A DNA stretch of 64,000 bases from Tritrichomonas musculus (taxonomy: Eukaryota; Parabasalia; Tritrichomonadida; Tritrichomonadidae). Below, in pieces: positions 23,019-32,820 of this stretch (position 1 is the stretch's first letter; every line of letters starts with the position of its first letter). The DNA is taken from contig JAPFFF010000014.1 in NCBI GenBank assembly GCA_039105265.1, positions 1,736,001 to 1,800,000 of the forward strand. The letters run 5' to 3'. The notes under the pieces are model-generated. The model made no database searches, was not told the origin of the DNA, and was given only the letters and a program-made list of their open reading frames with translations. A program made the position numbers and the translations under genes.

Positions 23019-23756
23019 ATGCAAAGGAAAGCACAGCAAAAAGGCAAAGTGGATTTGCAGCTTAAAAAGAACCCTCATCTTGCAGGTCCGAAATCAAAAA
23101 AGTTCAAGTTTACCAAATCTGAAGATACCCAATTATACAACCTTGTTAAATTATATGGAGAAAACGACTGGAGAACAATTGCTGATCAAATGCCATACCG
23201 AACACCAAGGCAGTGTCGTGAGCGTTGGACAAATTATGTTAACCCTGGTTTAAACAAGAAGCCTTGGTCAATTTCTGAAGATATGTGCCTCCTTATGAAG
23301 CATCATGATTTTGGAAACAAATGGAAGATCATACAAAGATTTTTCCCTGGTCGTTCTAAAAATGATATCAAGCAGAGAATCAAGCACATTAGTAATAATA
23401 TGAATAAGGAGCCAAGTTATCAAAATCAGCAGTCTTTGAGCCCAATTCAAGTCCCAATTCAATTATCATCTTCATCACCTTCATGTGAAGAGCTTAGCTC
23501 ATTAAACACTGAACCATGTGTACAAATAGAGCAAAACTATTCAACATCTTATTCTACATATTATGAAGTGCCTTCATACGAATCCGCTCAAAGTCATTCG
23601 GCTTTGCAAATTCAATCAGATAAAAATTCATTTAATGGTATTCGAAAATCGCTAGAATCACCAAAACCATCTATTCCTAAACAGAAGATATATTTATTAA
23701 ATATAGAAAATCTCTGGCCTCCAACACTCCAACTTCCAGTGTTAGAAGCCAGATAA
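23019..23756 (+). CDS. R2R3 Myb-like DNA-binding protein
   Basis: 245 residues, ATG start. Two Myb/SANT repeats lie at about residues 28-78 and 80-128. Repeat 1 has FTKSEDTQLYNLVKLYGEND with W at the second core position and RTPRQCRERW as recognition helix. Repeat 2 has KKPWSISEDMCLLMKHHDFG with KWKIIQRFFPGRSKNDIKQR. The R-x-P-R-Q-C-R-E-R-W helix is a typical Myb DNA-contact helix. The remaining 115 residues are Ser/Gln-rich and probably disordered. Trichomonads have many Myb proteins, several known to regulate iron-responsive genes such as ap65-1. The target of this one is unknown. It stands alone in a gene-poor region. Confidence 0.85.
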   Translation: MQRKAQQKGKVDLQLKKNPHLAGPKSKKFKFTKSEDTQLYNLVKLYGENDWRTIADQMPYRTPRQCRERWTNYVNPGLNKKPWSISEDMCLLMKHHDFGNKWKIIQRFFPGRSKNDIKQRIKHISNNMNKEPSYQNQQSLSPIQVPIQLSSSSPSCEELSSLNTEPCVQIEQNYSTSYSTYYEVPSYESAQSHSALQIQSDKNSFNGIRKSLESPKPSIPKQKIYLLNIENLWPPTLQLPVLEAR

Positions 23757-26460
23757 GCGGTCTTATTATATATGATAATTAGAATTAGAAAATTAGATTA
23801 GATTAATTAGAATAAACTAAATGTATTTAAATATTAAATGTTTTTATTAACAGGTTTTATATAATTTTGTTTCGGTTATAAAACTTTTTTTGAATCAAAT
23901 ATTTTTGATGGTTGAATATCAAAAAGTGAAAATCTAAATCAATATTTCAAAATTTATTAGAATAATTCAATAATTTATTTCAACCATTTTTATATTTGAA
24001 TAATACAAATTGTATTATTAAGGTACAAATCCAGTACGTTAAATAACAGCAAATTAAAATGATATGTGATATAAAAAAAATAAAATATTTTTTTTCAATT
24101 ATTTTTACGATAAAGAGTCAAATGTAAACCTCAGAATCATCGAAATTTTCTCAGAAATACTAAACTTTTTCTGAGAGGGGTATTATCTCAATTTTTTAAC
24201 GATTTTCTTATCAATTTTAAACGTTCTGAATTTATACCTTAATCTTTTATTTCAAATATCAAACAAAGATTCTATTATATATAATCCCTAAAAAATTGAG
24301 AAAAAAGTCGACAAATAAAGAGTCAAAAAATTGAGAGGAAAATTAAATAACCTGGAAATGCCTAAAAAAATTATATAACATTTAATTTTATATAATATAA
24401 AATCAAATTCTTTAATGAAATTGGGAAGTAAATTTTCAATTTTATAGACATACCATATGAAAAAAATTTTTTTGAATGGATAAAATGAGTTTTTCATTCA
24501 AATTTAATGAACATAAATCTCCAAATCAAATTAGAAAATCCTTCCAATATTTTAATAAGTTATTATATATAATGTGTTCTATTTATATATTTGGTTTGTT
24601 TCGATTATTACAGTTTTTTAAATACTTTTGACACTTTACATCCGATCGAAGTACCGTTCGACAAATATGCTTGGTTTATATTAGAGTTTCGGTTAGTTTT
24701 CAAATTTGAATGCTTCATTCAATTTCATTTCAATTTTTTGAGGCAAACATGCAAGGTAGTCGTTTCTCGTGCACTAAAAGATTTCAAAGTTTCTTATTTC
24801 CAAAAAAATATTCTTATGGTCGCATATCATATGAATTTAGGATTCTTTATTCTTCAATTTCTTTTTGGAAGAAAATTAGTTAATATTATTTAAGAAAAAT
24901 TTCTCCATATTTTTACTTTAGTAATCTGATGATTTGCTTCTAGTGTTGAAAGAAAATGAACAAATTGTGCCTAATTTACTTTTTATTAAATTTTTGAAAA
25001 AGATACTGAATCTTTTATGCAAAAAATGTATTAAAATCTCCTTAATTTTTATATATGATTCATATAAAAATATTTAATTACAAAAATTTATACATAAATT
25101 AAATAAATGTATTTAATATAATTATAATGTTCATTATAGATCAGCATATTTCATTAACGTCAGTTTATTTTAGAAATTATTTGAACATACACTAAATATA
25201 CAGTTTAGTTTATTACAGAAAAGCTGATATTATGCATTTTTTTAAAATGGAAATTGAAATAGAGGTATTCATGTTAAGTGACTTAACGTCTTTTTGGATT
25301 TTTGAAATGCATTAATTCAATGACTATTCGAGTATAAATATTCTAATTTATAAAAAAAGCATATAATTGCTCTATATTATCTTTGGCAAGCATTGCATTG
25401 TTAAAATATAAGAATTTTATTTTTTCAGATATATTAGAATTATTAGACTTTTTTTTAATAAGGATTAAAAATTCTTAAAAATTTTAATAAATATATAAAG
25501 AATTAAATATTGAGTTGGCTTTATATCTCATTTTAATAAATTCGATATTTAAAAAAGCAATGGATTTAACAAAAAAAACAAAAGAATTAATAAAAATCCA
25601 ACCCAATTTTTTTTTCAGCCTAGCTTTTTTCTTTTATTTGTAATATATTAATTATTGCGATTCATCTTAACATATATTGCGATCAATAAGAAATTTATGT
25701 GTTTAATTTTGAGAAAATTGGTTTCCAACAATATCGATATTTTTTTTGGGTGCAAAACGTCAAAATGTTCAAAAATCAAACAACAACAAAAAATAATAAA
25801 TTGAAATTTTACAGATATTGGATAAAATATATATTTCTAAATATATATATATATATAATAGAAAATGCCGATAATTTGAATCAAATAATTTGCTAAACAT
25901 TTAAAATAATTCTATCAATATTCATTTTTTCTAACAAATAAATCAAAATTAGTTTTTTTTCAAAGGATTTCACAAAAGTGTTCACAAATTTTGTGAAAAA
26001 CTAATACTTTTAAATAAATATTTTTTTTGAAATAAAAATAAGTTAATATCTAAATAATTTTTTATTCAAAATATTATTAATCGATATATGTTTTAATTTA
26101 TAATTATTTAATGTCAATATAAATATATATTGAGATATTTTATATTGTTTTATAGAAAATCTTTCATTTAAAATTCCAAATAAATAACGAAATATATTGA
26201 AAATAGTTTTTTTTTCTCACAAAAAAATGCTTAAGCAATATCTTGAAAATAAACACATGGAATCATATAAAATTTGTAATTTATCTTAATTACATATTAT
26301 AAAAATAAAATAAATAAGTTAGAATTAAATTGCTAGGCTAGTTTTCTTCGTGAATACCTCTATTGAAATCTTTTTTTTTTTTGAATAGTTTATATTTGTA
26401 TTTTTCTGCGCAAAAAGCGGTTGGAAAAACTTTAGTTTATAATTTTTTTCAAGAATTTTA
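23757..26460. other. 2.7-kb gene-poor AT-rich region
   Basis: No gene could be supported. An open frame at 24591-24893 begins at TTG. It covers a patch of somewhat richer base composition (24620-24780) that may be a remnant, but matches nothing I recognise. The rest is low-complexity AT with short homopolymer runs. Confidence 0.4.
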
Positions 26461-26698
26461 ATTTTATTCCAGGATAACCGTTTTTTAATAATAAAATTTC
26501 AATAAGCTCATATAAAAAGTTCGTATTTTTTTTAAAAATTTATGATTTTTTCCTTACCTTTTTTATTCAAATTTTTCCTTCTCAATTATAATCCCAGGAT
26601 GATTGATCGTTTTTAATTCAATTTTTGAATTATATTTTGGTTGATAATCGACATGGTTAAATATTAAACCATCTTAAACGGTTATCCTGGAATAAAAT
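26461..26698. mobile_element. MITE-like element, 238 bp
   Basis: The ends are a perfect 23-bp inverted repeat beginning ATTTTATTCCAGGATAACCG at 26461-26483 and mirrored at 26676-26698. The interior is short, AT-rich and non-coding. This is the form of a miniature inverted-repeat transposable element. I cannot name the superfamily because no clear target duplication is visible. Confidence 0.7.
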
Positions 26699-26781
26699 AA
26701 ACATCCTGGAATTAAATAACAAACGTTAATATGTTAATTCAATACATCCTTCAAAAAGTTGAAATTGATGAAATTGAAAAT

Positions 26782-28039
26782 AGTAAACTGGGACCGAAAA
26801 GTCAGACCACTATTTGAATATAATTTGAATACTTTACATGATCGTTAAAATTTTTTATATCTCAATTTTTGATCGTTACATCGCGTTTGCTTTCAAAATA
26901 TGGTCTGAGTTTTAATTTCCTTCAATTTATAAATTTTCAATACTTAAAAAATTTAATTATGTAAAAATATCTTTTATTAAAGAAAATTATTTGCTGAGAT
27001 ATTTAGCTAATGTCTAATAAAACATGCGGTGTAAAATGGCGTTTCTGATTTTGTCTGAGGAAGTTTGTTGAGTAAGATAAGAATAAGATATGCTAAAAAA
27101 GGAGTAGTGGAAATGACTTATAACGTAAAGAAGTATTATTTAATAAAGATTGTGATGTATATAGCGCTGTTGATTATGTCTGAGGAAGCTTGTAAGGCGT
27201 GATGAGAAATAATTTTGGAAATATAAAAAGTTGTAGAAATGAGTTACGATATGAAGAAGTTTTGTTTAATAAAACATGCGGTGTAAAATGGCGCTTCTGA
27301 TTTTAGCTTAATGAAGTTTATTGAGTAAGATAAGAATAAGATATGCTAAAAAAGGAGTAGTGGAAATGACTTATAACGTAAAGAAGTATTATTTAATAAA
27401 GATTGTGATGTATATAGCGCTGTTGATTATGTCTGAGGAAGCTTGTAAGGCGTGATGAGAAATAATTTTGGAAATATAAAAAGTTGTAGAAATGAGTTAC
27501 GATATGAAGAAGTTTTGTTTAATAAAACATGCGGTGTAAAATGGCGCTTCTGATTTTAGCTTAATGAAGTTTATTGAGTAAGATAAGAATAATCGTGTTG
27601 AAAAGAAGTAGTAAAAAAGAGTTATATACTAAAGAAGTATTATTTAATAAAGATTGTGATGTATATATTGTTGTTGAAAGTTTGAAAGAGATAAAGAAGG
27701 TTGGTAAGATATTATGAGGATCTTAATTTTTGATAAAGTTTCAATACACAAATTAATTACATGTTAAATATCTTATTTTAATTTAAAATAAAAAAATTGT
27801 TTTTATTTATATCTATAAATTTTAGATATATGGGAATATTTTAATCCATTATGAATTATAAATAGTTTTAAAATAATGTGATAAATATATTTTTTTAAAT
27901 AAATATTTTTCTGATTATATTTGGCTTTTTAAGAAAATTGAAAAAAAAAGTTATATAATTTAAATTTGAAATAAAATATTGTTATGCCAAAATAATTGAA
28001 TGAAAAAAAAGTGGTCTGGCTTTTAATTTCAAGTTTACT
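26782..28039. mobile_element. Possible 1.26-kb non-autonomous element with inverted ends
   Basis: A 30-bp sequence at 26782-26811 (AGTAAACT ... CAGACCACT) matches, inverted, 28010-28039 at 24 of 30 positions, and the outer 8 and inner 9 bases are exact. Inside is the 126-bp satellite. A further partial copy of the right-hand repeat lies at about 26901-26920 (TGGTCTGagTTTTAATTTC). Non-coding. The boundaries are a hypothesis; no target-site duplication is obvious. Confidence 0.4.
27016..27725. repeat. Dimeric 126-bp satellite, about 5.6 monomers
   Basis: Monomers of 125-127 bp start at 27016, 27142, 27268, 27395, 27521 and 27646. Odd and even monomers are diverged types (one starts AATAAAACATGCGGTG, the other AATAAAGATTGTGATG). 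The 252-253-bp dimers are nearly identical, which is a small higher-order repeat. Every monomer ends in a related AAGAAGT block. Non-coding. Confidence 0.85.
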
Positions 28040-29459
28040 TAGATAAAAACTGTTAAGTACTAATCAACTGTTGCAGATCGTAAATATACCTTAAATTCAA
28101 AATAAAGAGATCCAATATCAATAAAAATGTTGATATATTTCAGTATATTTTTACTATACATATATATTTTTACATAGATTTCGATCAAAGATTCTTTTTG
28201 GATAAACTTTTTCAATATAGATTTGTTCGTAAATCAAACAAAATTAAGCTTGCAAAAAACTGTAACTTTTTTAATAAATATTAGAGGGTTTTCCAAAAAA
28301 AAAAAAGCTTGTTCAAAACTAATCTTTTTTCCGAAAACTCGATGATAATAGGAAATTCTTTTTTTTCCAAAAATTGGTCTGTTTTCCGAAATTTTTATTT
28401 TTTGCCTATCTCGAACTTTTTAGGGCAACAGTTAAAAAAACGATTGTCCATATAATTTTATATATGATACATTTTGTTTTCATGCGTTGCGCATATGTCG
28501 AGATAGCTGTTTTTAAACGGATGATTTAAATTGGTTTTTTAGACATTAATATCTAGCATCTCGACTTAAAAGTAGATTTATATAAATATTTAAATGTTAT
28601 AAAATAATATATAATAAGTATATTATATATTTATTCTTATATTTCAGAAGATATAAATATTTTAATAATTCAAAATTTATGTGAAGTCAACATCAGTACC
28701 TCTCCCTAAGAACCCTTTTTAGAGAGAATAATTTCATTGCTCAATAAAAAAATAATTTTGGAGATCAAAATCCGAATTTGCATTTTTACACAAAATGATA
28801 ATATCTTTTTGAGATTAAATTTTAGGAGAAATATTATGTGAAATCTAATGAGGAACTTGAATAACAATTGATGTGAAAGATTCGAAGTATATTTTAATCC
28901 TATTTTGCATAATTTTGATATGTTTTATAAGAATCATCAAATTAAGAAAAACATTGTAAAAAATAAGCCATTTTTTTCACAGATTAATCAATAAAAGTTT
29001 ATTATAATTATTTGTAATTTGAATACATTTTTTTATAGTTCATTGAAATAGAGGAGGGTGAACCAAAAAAACTTATTGAAAATGTTTATTTTAAAAATAA
29101 TGATATCTCCTTAAATAAAGAATAATGTCTTTATTTTCTTAATTAATTAATTGTATTTAATTGTATTATAAATATAGTATTTTTTTAAATTTCTAAAATA
29201 AGATATTTTTTAAAATCATTTAAATTATAATATTTTGAATGAAGTTAAAACGTCAGCAATCATCAATTATTATATAACGAATAAGCTACTCTTTGCCACT
29301 TTCCTGAGTATTTATGATTGTGGGATTATGTGCAACTTTTTGAGCTCCGCATTTCCACTAAAAAAAAAATCTGATATATCTTTTTGAATTTAAAAAAAAA
29401 AAAAACAATAAATTTTATAAAAAAATTTGAAAAAAAAACATATTTTTAATGCATTTGAA
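28040..29459. other. 1.4-kb AT-rich region
   Basis: No gene recognised. At about 28420-28438 there is an exact 19-base match to part of the Rep fossil at 30288-30306 (TTAGGGCAACAGTTAAAAA), possibly another scrap of the same family. Confidence 0.35.
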
Positions 29460-29800
29460 ATATCAGTTCCTCCTCTAACTGTATCAACTGATACATATCT
29501 AATGTATGTTTCGGATTTCCAATGTCCTTGTCTTTTTATGAAACAATATTCCATTCAATGATGCATGATAAGCTCTTCCTCAACGAAAAGAGTGCCACTT
29601 ATACTCATCGGGATTTGGAATTCTAATGGATTTTAAAACGGCATGAAGATATTGTTGTAAATAGTATTCATTATTTAATAAGTAATCATTTTCGTTTAAA
29701 AATGATAAAAAGTCATTATAATAAATTGTATACATATGTATCAATTCCTTGATGCTCTTGATCTGTTTTTGATGATGAGATATAAACTTTTAAATTTTTT
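29460..29800 (-). pseudogene. Fossil tyrosine recombinase (C-terminal catalytic part)
   Basis: The minus strand encodes the last third of a tyrosine recombinase. A helical part leads to KWHSFR (the box II His-x-x-Arg motif), followed by AYHAS and then RQGHWKSETYIRYVS, which carries the second His/Trp position and the catalytic Tyr. The piece is clearly broken, by about two or more breaks, and its N-terminal part is not seen. Such enzymes occur in Crypton DNA transposons, DIRS-type elements and large DNA-virus-like elements. This fragment cannot be assigned to one of them. It lies head-to-head with the Rep fossil and is likely old. Confidence 0.6.
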
Positions 29801-29886
29801 TTCTTCGTTATAACTTAAGTCTCTTTTTTTTTTAGATTAACAACTTCTGAGCAGGTATGCGATTCTGGAACGGGAAGGGATTAATT

Positions 29887-29887
29887 C

Positions 29888-29921
<34 letters not shown>
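29887..29921. repeat. Poly(A) tract of about 35 bases
   Basis: An uninterrupted run of A lies between two short GC-richer pieces, just before the Rep fossil. The following 20 bases hold a near-palindrome (TCGGGGAATTTCCCGA). The run may come from a reverse-transcribed poly(A) tail or from slippage, and its length may be an assembly estimate. Confidence 0.75.
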
Positions 29922-29922
<1 letters not shown>

Positions 29923-30063
29923 GGGATCGGGGAATTTCCCGATACAGTTTTTCCTGGGATTAAACATAATATACTGCACAAACAACAACACAATACTCAT
30001 CATAACTTGTTACTCACAATCTTTGACAATTATCATAAATAATATTAAGTAAGTAATGAATCA

Positions 30064-30516
30064 ATGATAAGGACTCATAAAATGGAAGTACCATGGCAAG
30101 GCCAACTACATTATAAAAACATCTGGATATATGGACCTCCAGGAACTGGAAAATCAAGATGGTCAAATATATTGACCAGTCCTTGGAACATCTATCACAA
30201 GAACATTAATAAGTGGTGGGACGGATACCAATTAGATTCCCACCACTTAGTTCTGATTGAAGACTGGCCCGTAGATAAGCAAATGTTAGGGCAACAGTTA
30301 AAAATATGGGGCGATCGCTATCAGTTTATAGGCGAATGCAAAGGAGCCCATTTGACCATTGATCCTGGCAAATTTTTCTTAGTAATAACTTCTAATTATA
30401 AGCCAGAGGAATGCTTCCTTCCAGGAGATGTTGATGCCATTCTAAGACGTTTTCAAGTGATTCATATGGAATCAGAACAAACGATCATTCCTCAGTTATG
30501 GTCTGGGGTGGAATAG
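30064..30516 (+). pseudogene. Fossil CRESS-DNA-virus-like Rep, helicase half
   Basis: The translated piece is the superfamily-3 helicase domain of a circular Rep-encoding ssDNA (CRESS) virus or related plasmid. It has Walker A YGPPGTGKSR, a KWWDGY motif, Walker B LVLIEDWP, motif C FLVITSNY and an arginine-finger-like ILRRFQ. The N-terminal HUH nickase half was not found upstream, so it is an incomplete, broken copy. It runs directly into Tc1/mariner transposase sequence at about 30480. CRESS viruses are known from Entamoeba and Giardia, and endogenous Rep copies occur in many protists. The conserved motifs suggest it is not very ancient. Age is inference. Confidence 0.8.
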
Positions 30517-31042
30517 GACCATTTGGCTATAAAACTCCTCTTTTAAGATTTTCGGGGAGAATCAATTCTAAAAAATACTGCGAATCGTTAATCTCTAACA
30601 ACATTTTTGCAGATATCAAAAATCATTTTGGAGATGAGTGGACATGGCAGCAGGATAATGCCCCATGCACTCATCTCGGTATACAAAGCAAGTTTTGCAA
30701 TCGATCTTCCCTTCTCAGCTCGACTGGCCAGCAAAGAGCCCAGACTTGTCTCCAATAGAGCAAGTCTGGGATTTGATGAAGTCGAAGCTGAGAGGAAGGA
30801 AGTTTCCTGATAGCGATTCGCTGTATAATGCTTTATGCCTTGCTTGGTTGTCAATCACAGAAGAGGTTATTCACAATTTTCATTCGTCGTTTTTAGCTCG
30901 ATGCCAAACTTGTCTAACTCATTCGGGCAACTGTTTAAACGGAAACTGGAAAGAAGTCCATGAAAGACATAACCTTTATCGAACAAAACTTCAATTTGTA
31001 ACAAATCCATTTAATAATATTCGTTATCCAATTGAAATTTGA
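30489..31042 (+). pseudogene. Broken Tc1/mariner transposase, C-terminal part
   Basis: The sequence encodes the second half of a Tc1/mariner DDE transposase: SVMVWGGIG, KTPLLRFSGRINSKKY, then QQDNAPC (second catalytic Asp), WPAKSPDLSPIEQVWDLMK (third acidic position with the NPIE-like box) and a helical C-terminus to the stop at 31042. The piece with QQDNAPC and the piece with WPAKSPDL are in different frames, shifted near 30668, so the gene is dead. The N-terminal HTH region and first Asp are absent, replaced by the Rep fossil. No terminal inverted repeat pair could be fixed. Confidence 0.85.
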
Positions 31043-31115
31043 AATAAACGATCATTTTTATACAAATTCTCTGAATTTTTATAACATTTTCTTAAATATG
31101 ATAATAAAAAAAATC

Positions 31116-31318
31116 TTTACCTCTTTCACAAATATTTGTGATTTTATTTACAATTTATTTCACCTCTTAATTGAATTTTTTTAATAGGAAAAATAATGAC
31201 GATCAAATATCTAAGCAAAAGTACTCAAAAAAATTCAAAAAAGGATATTGAATTTTTTTTATTCACAAATATTGAATGAAATTGCTTTCTTTCTTATCAA
31301 AATTGAGAAAGAGGTAAA
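31116..31318. repeat. Small inverted-repeat unit
   Basis: TTTACCTCTTTC at 31116-31127 is matched inverted at 31307-31318, about 200 bp apart. The CACAAATAT motif sits inside both ends. It could be a short MITE or the remains of transposon ends. Weak evidence. Confidence 0.35.
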
Positions 31319-31519
31319 CATTAAAAAATTGTGTTTAGCTCGAGGACCGTGGTTGTCTTGTATTTGAGCGATGGCAGCTTCAAGTCGTTCTCTGAGATTT
31401 CTGAAATCATCAGTACTTGTTCTTACATTATTTACATCTGGTGCAAATATGAAAAAATAATACAGTATGTTTATTAATCAATAAACTACCCAAACAGTAA
31501 TACACGTCGAAACTCATCA

Positions 31520-32820
31520 CTTTGATTTTCTAAGATGAATTATGAATTTTTTTCAAAAATATCAAACTTGTAAAGGCATTTAATAGTGATATCCCTATTA
31601 TATTTAACCAATAAGTGGTTACATGCATTTTCTGGAGATAAATTTGTTCTGCGCTCATTAATTACTTATCCCCTTTTTAAAATGAATGCCCCGGCATCAA
31701 TTAAGTAACTAAAACGCCTTTAAATTTCAAGTGCAACTAATGCCAATTGTTTTTCCTTTGTTCCTACTTTTTTCCCCAAAAATTCATTTAGGTTTTTTAT
31801 TTTGCTGCTTATCTTTTCAAGAAGTTAAATAATTGGAGCCTTTTTTATTTCTTTATTATCAGTTGCTCTTCAAAAAGTTTAATAATTAAAACGATGGAGA
31901 AGATTTTTGGTCGATTTGTTGAAGCAGTGAAACAGCATATAAATATGAATAATTTTTTTCCATTGTTTGAATTAAGTTCCACATGATTTTAAGGATTTCT
32001 TTTAAATTATCCCATCCAATAAGATCATCAACTTTTTTTAAAGATTTGTTAACTTTTTGAATATTTCGTTCTTCAAATAAATTCCTATTTTTTATAATAA
32101 ATTTAGCACATTTATATAAATAATCCTATCTTTCTGTGATTAATTTGGGAGAAAAACCGTTTTGAATAGATTTTTCTGGTTTATGGTTAGGTAAGTATTC
32201 AATTTCATAACAAACAAAATGAAATTCAATATCATTGAAAAAATCTTTGATGGCCAAATTGGCCGTATGAGCAGCACAACGCATTCTCATAAATGATTTA
32301 CCAGATAATTCTTGGGAGCTGTCAATCTGACCTTTTAAAGCTTTAATAACGTAACGAGAATTATCAACGCATACATATACAACTGATGTCTTATTTTCAA
32401 TTAATTAATTAATTAATTTTGTTAAAAATTTAAAGTTTGGTATATTGAAAAAACATATAGACGTTAGCATGTGCAAACAATTACACCTTGATATTTGGAG
32501 CCCCACCTCTAGCAACCGTCGCATAGTAGTGAAACCATCTTCCCACACAAATTTTAAAGCATTTTATTATAAATTTCTTCTGATAATATTATCAAATCTG
32601 AGCAAAGTATATGTCTATTTGGAATAACCAAATTTTGATCTAAAGCCTGAAAAGCTTTTTGAAGATTTTTGTTTTCAGCAGCTCTAAATGAAATATTCAA
32701 GATAGCTATAAACCTCAGATAATATTCACAAGCTGTTTTAAGAATTTGGCTCTCATTTTTATTCTAGGTGGCTGCAATTGCTTGAGCACATTTGTGAGAG
32801 TATGCGCTTGTTTTACTTAA
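31520..32820 (-). pseudogene. Decayed hAT-type transposase
   Basis: Reading the minus strand in shifting frames gives successive hAT landmarks. Near 32810-32620 come SHKCAQAIAA, AILNISFRAAENKNLQKAF and NRHILCSDLIILSEEIYNKML. At about 32380-32150 come VVYVCVDNSRYVIKALKGQ and MRMRCAAHTANLAIKDFF, the characteristic C-x-x-H-x-x-N-L segment. Near 31730-31600 comes RRTNLSPENACNHLLVKY, resembling the hAT C-terminal dimerisation region. There are many stops and frameshifts, so it is a dead copy. No BED finger or terminal repeats were identified. Confidence 0.68.

Noticed and set aside
24591-24893. Small plus-strand gene of 100 codons
   Set aside because: Starts at TTG and has Phe/Leu/Ile-rich composition as expected from AT-rich noncoding DNA.
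30064-31042. A single fused Rep-transposase gene
   Set aside because: The two parts use different frames and belong to unrelated element families; this is a DNA-level junction of fossils.
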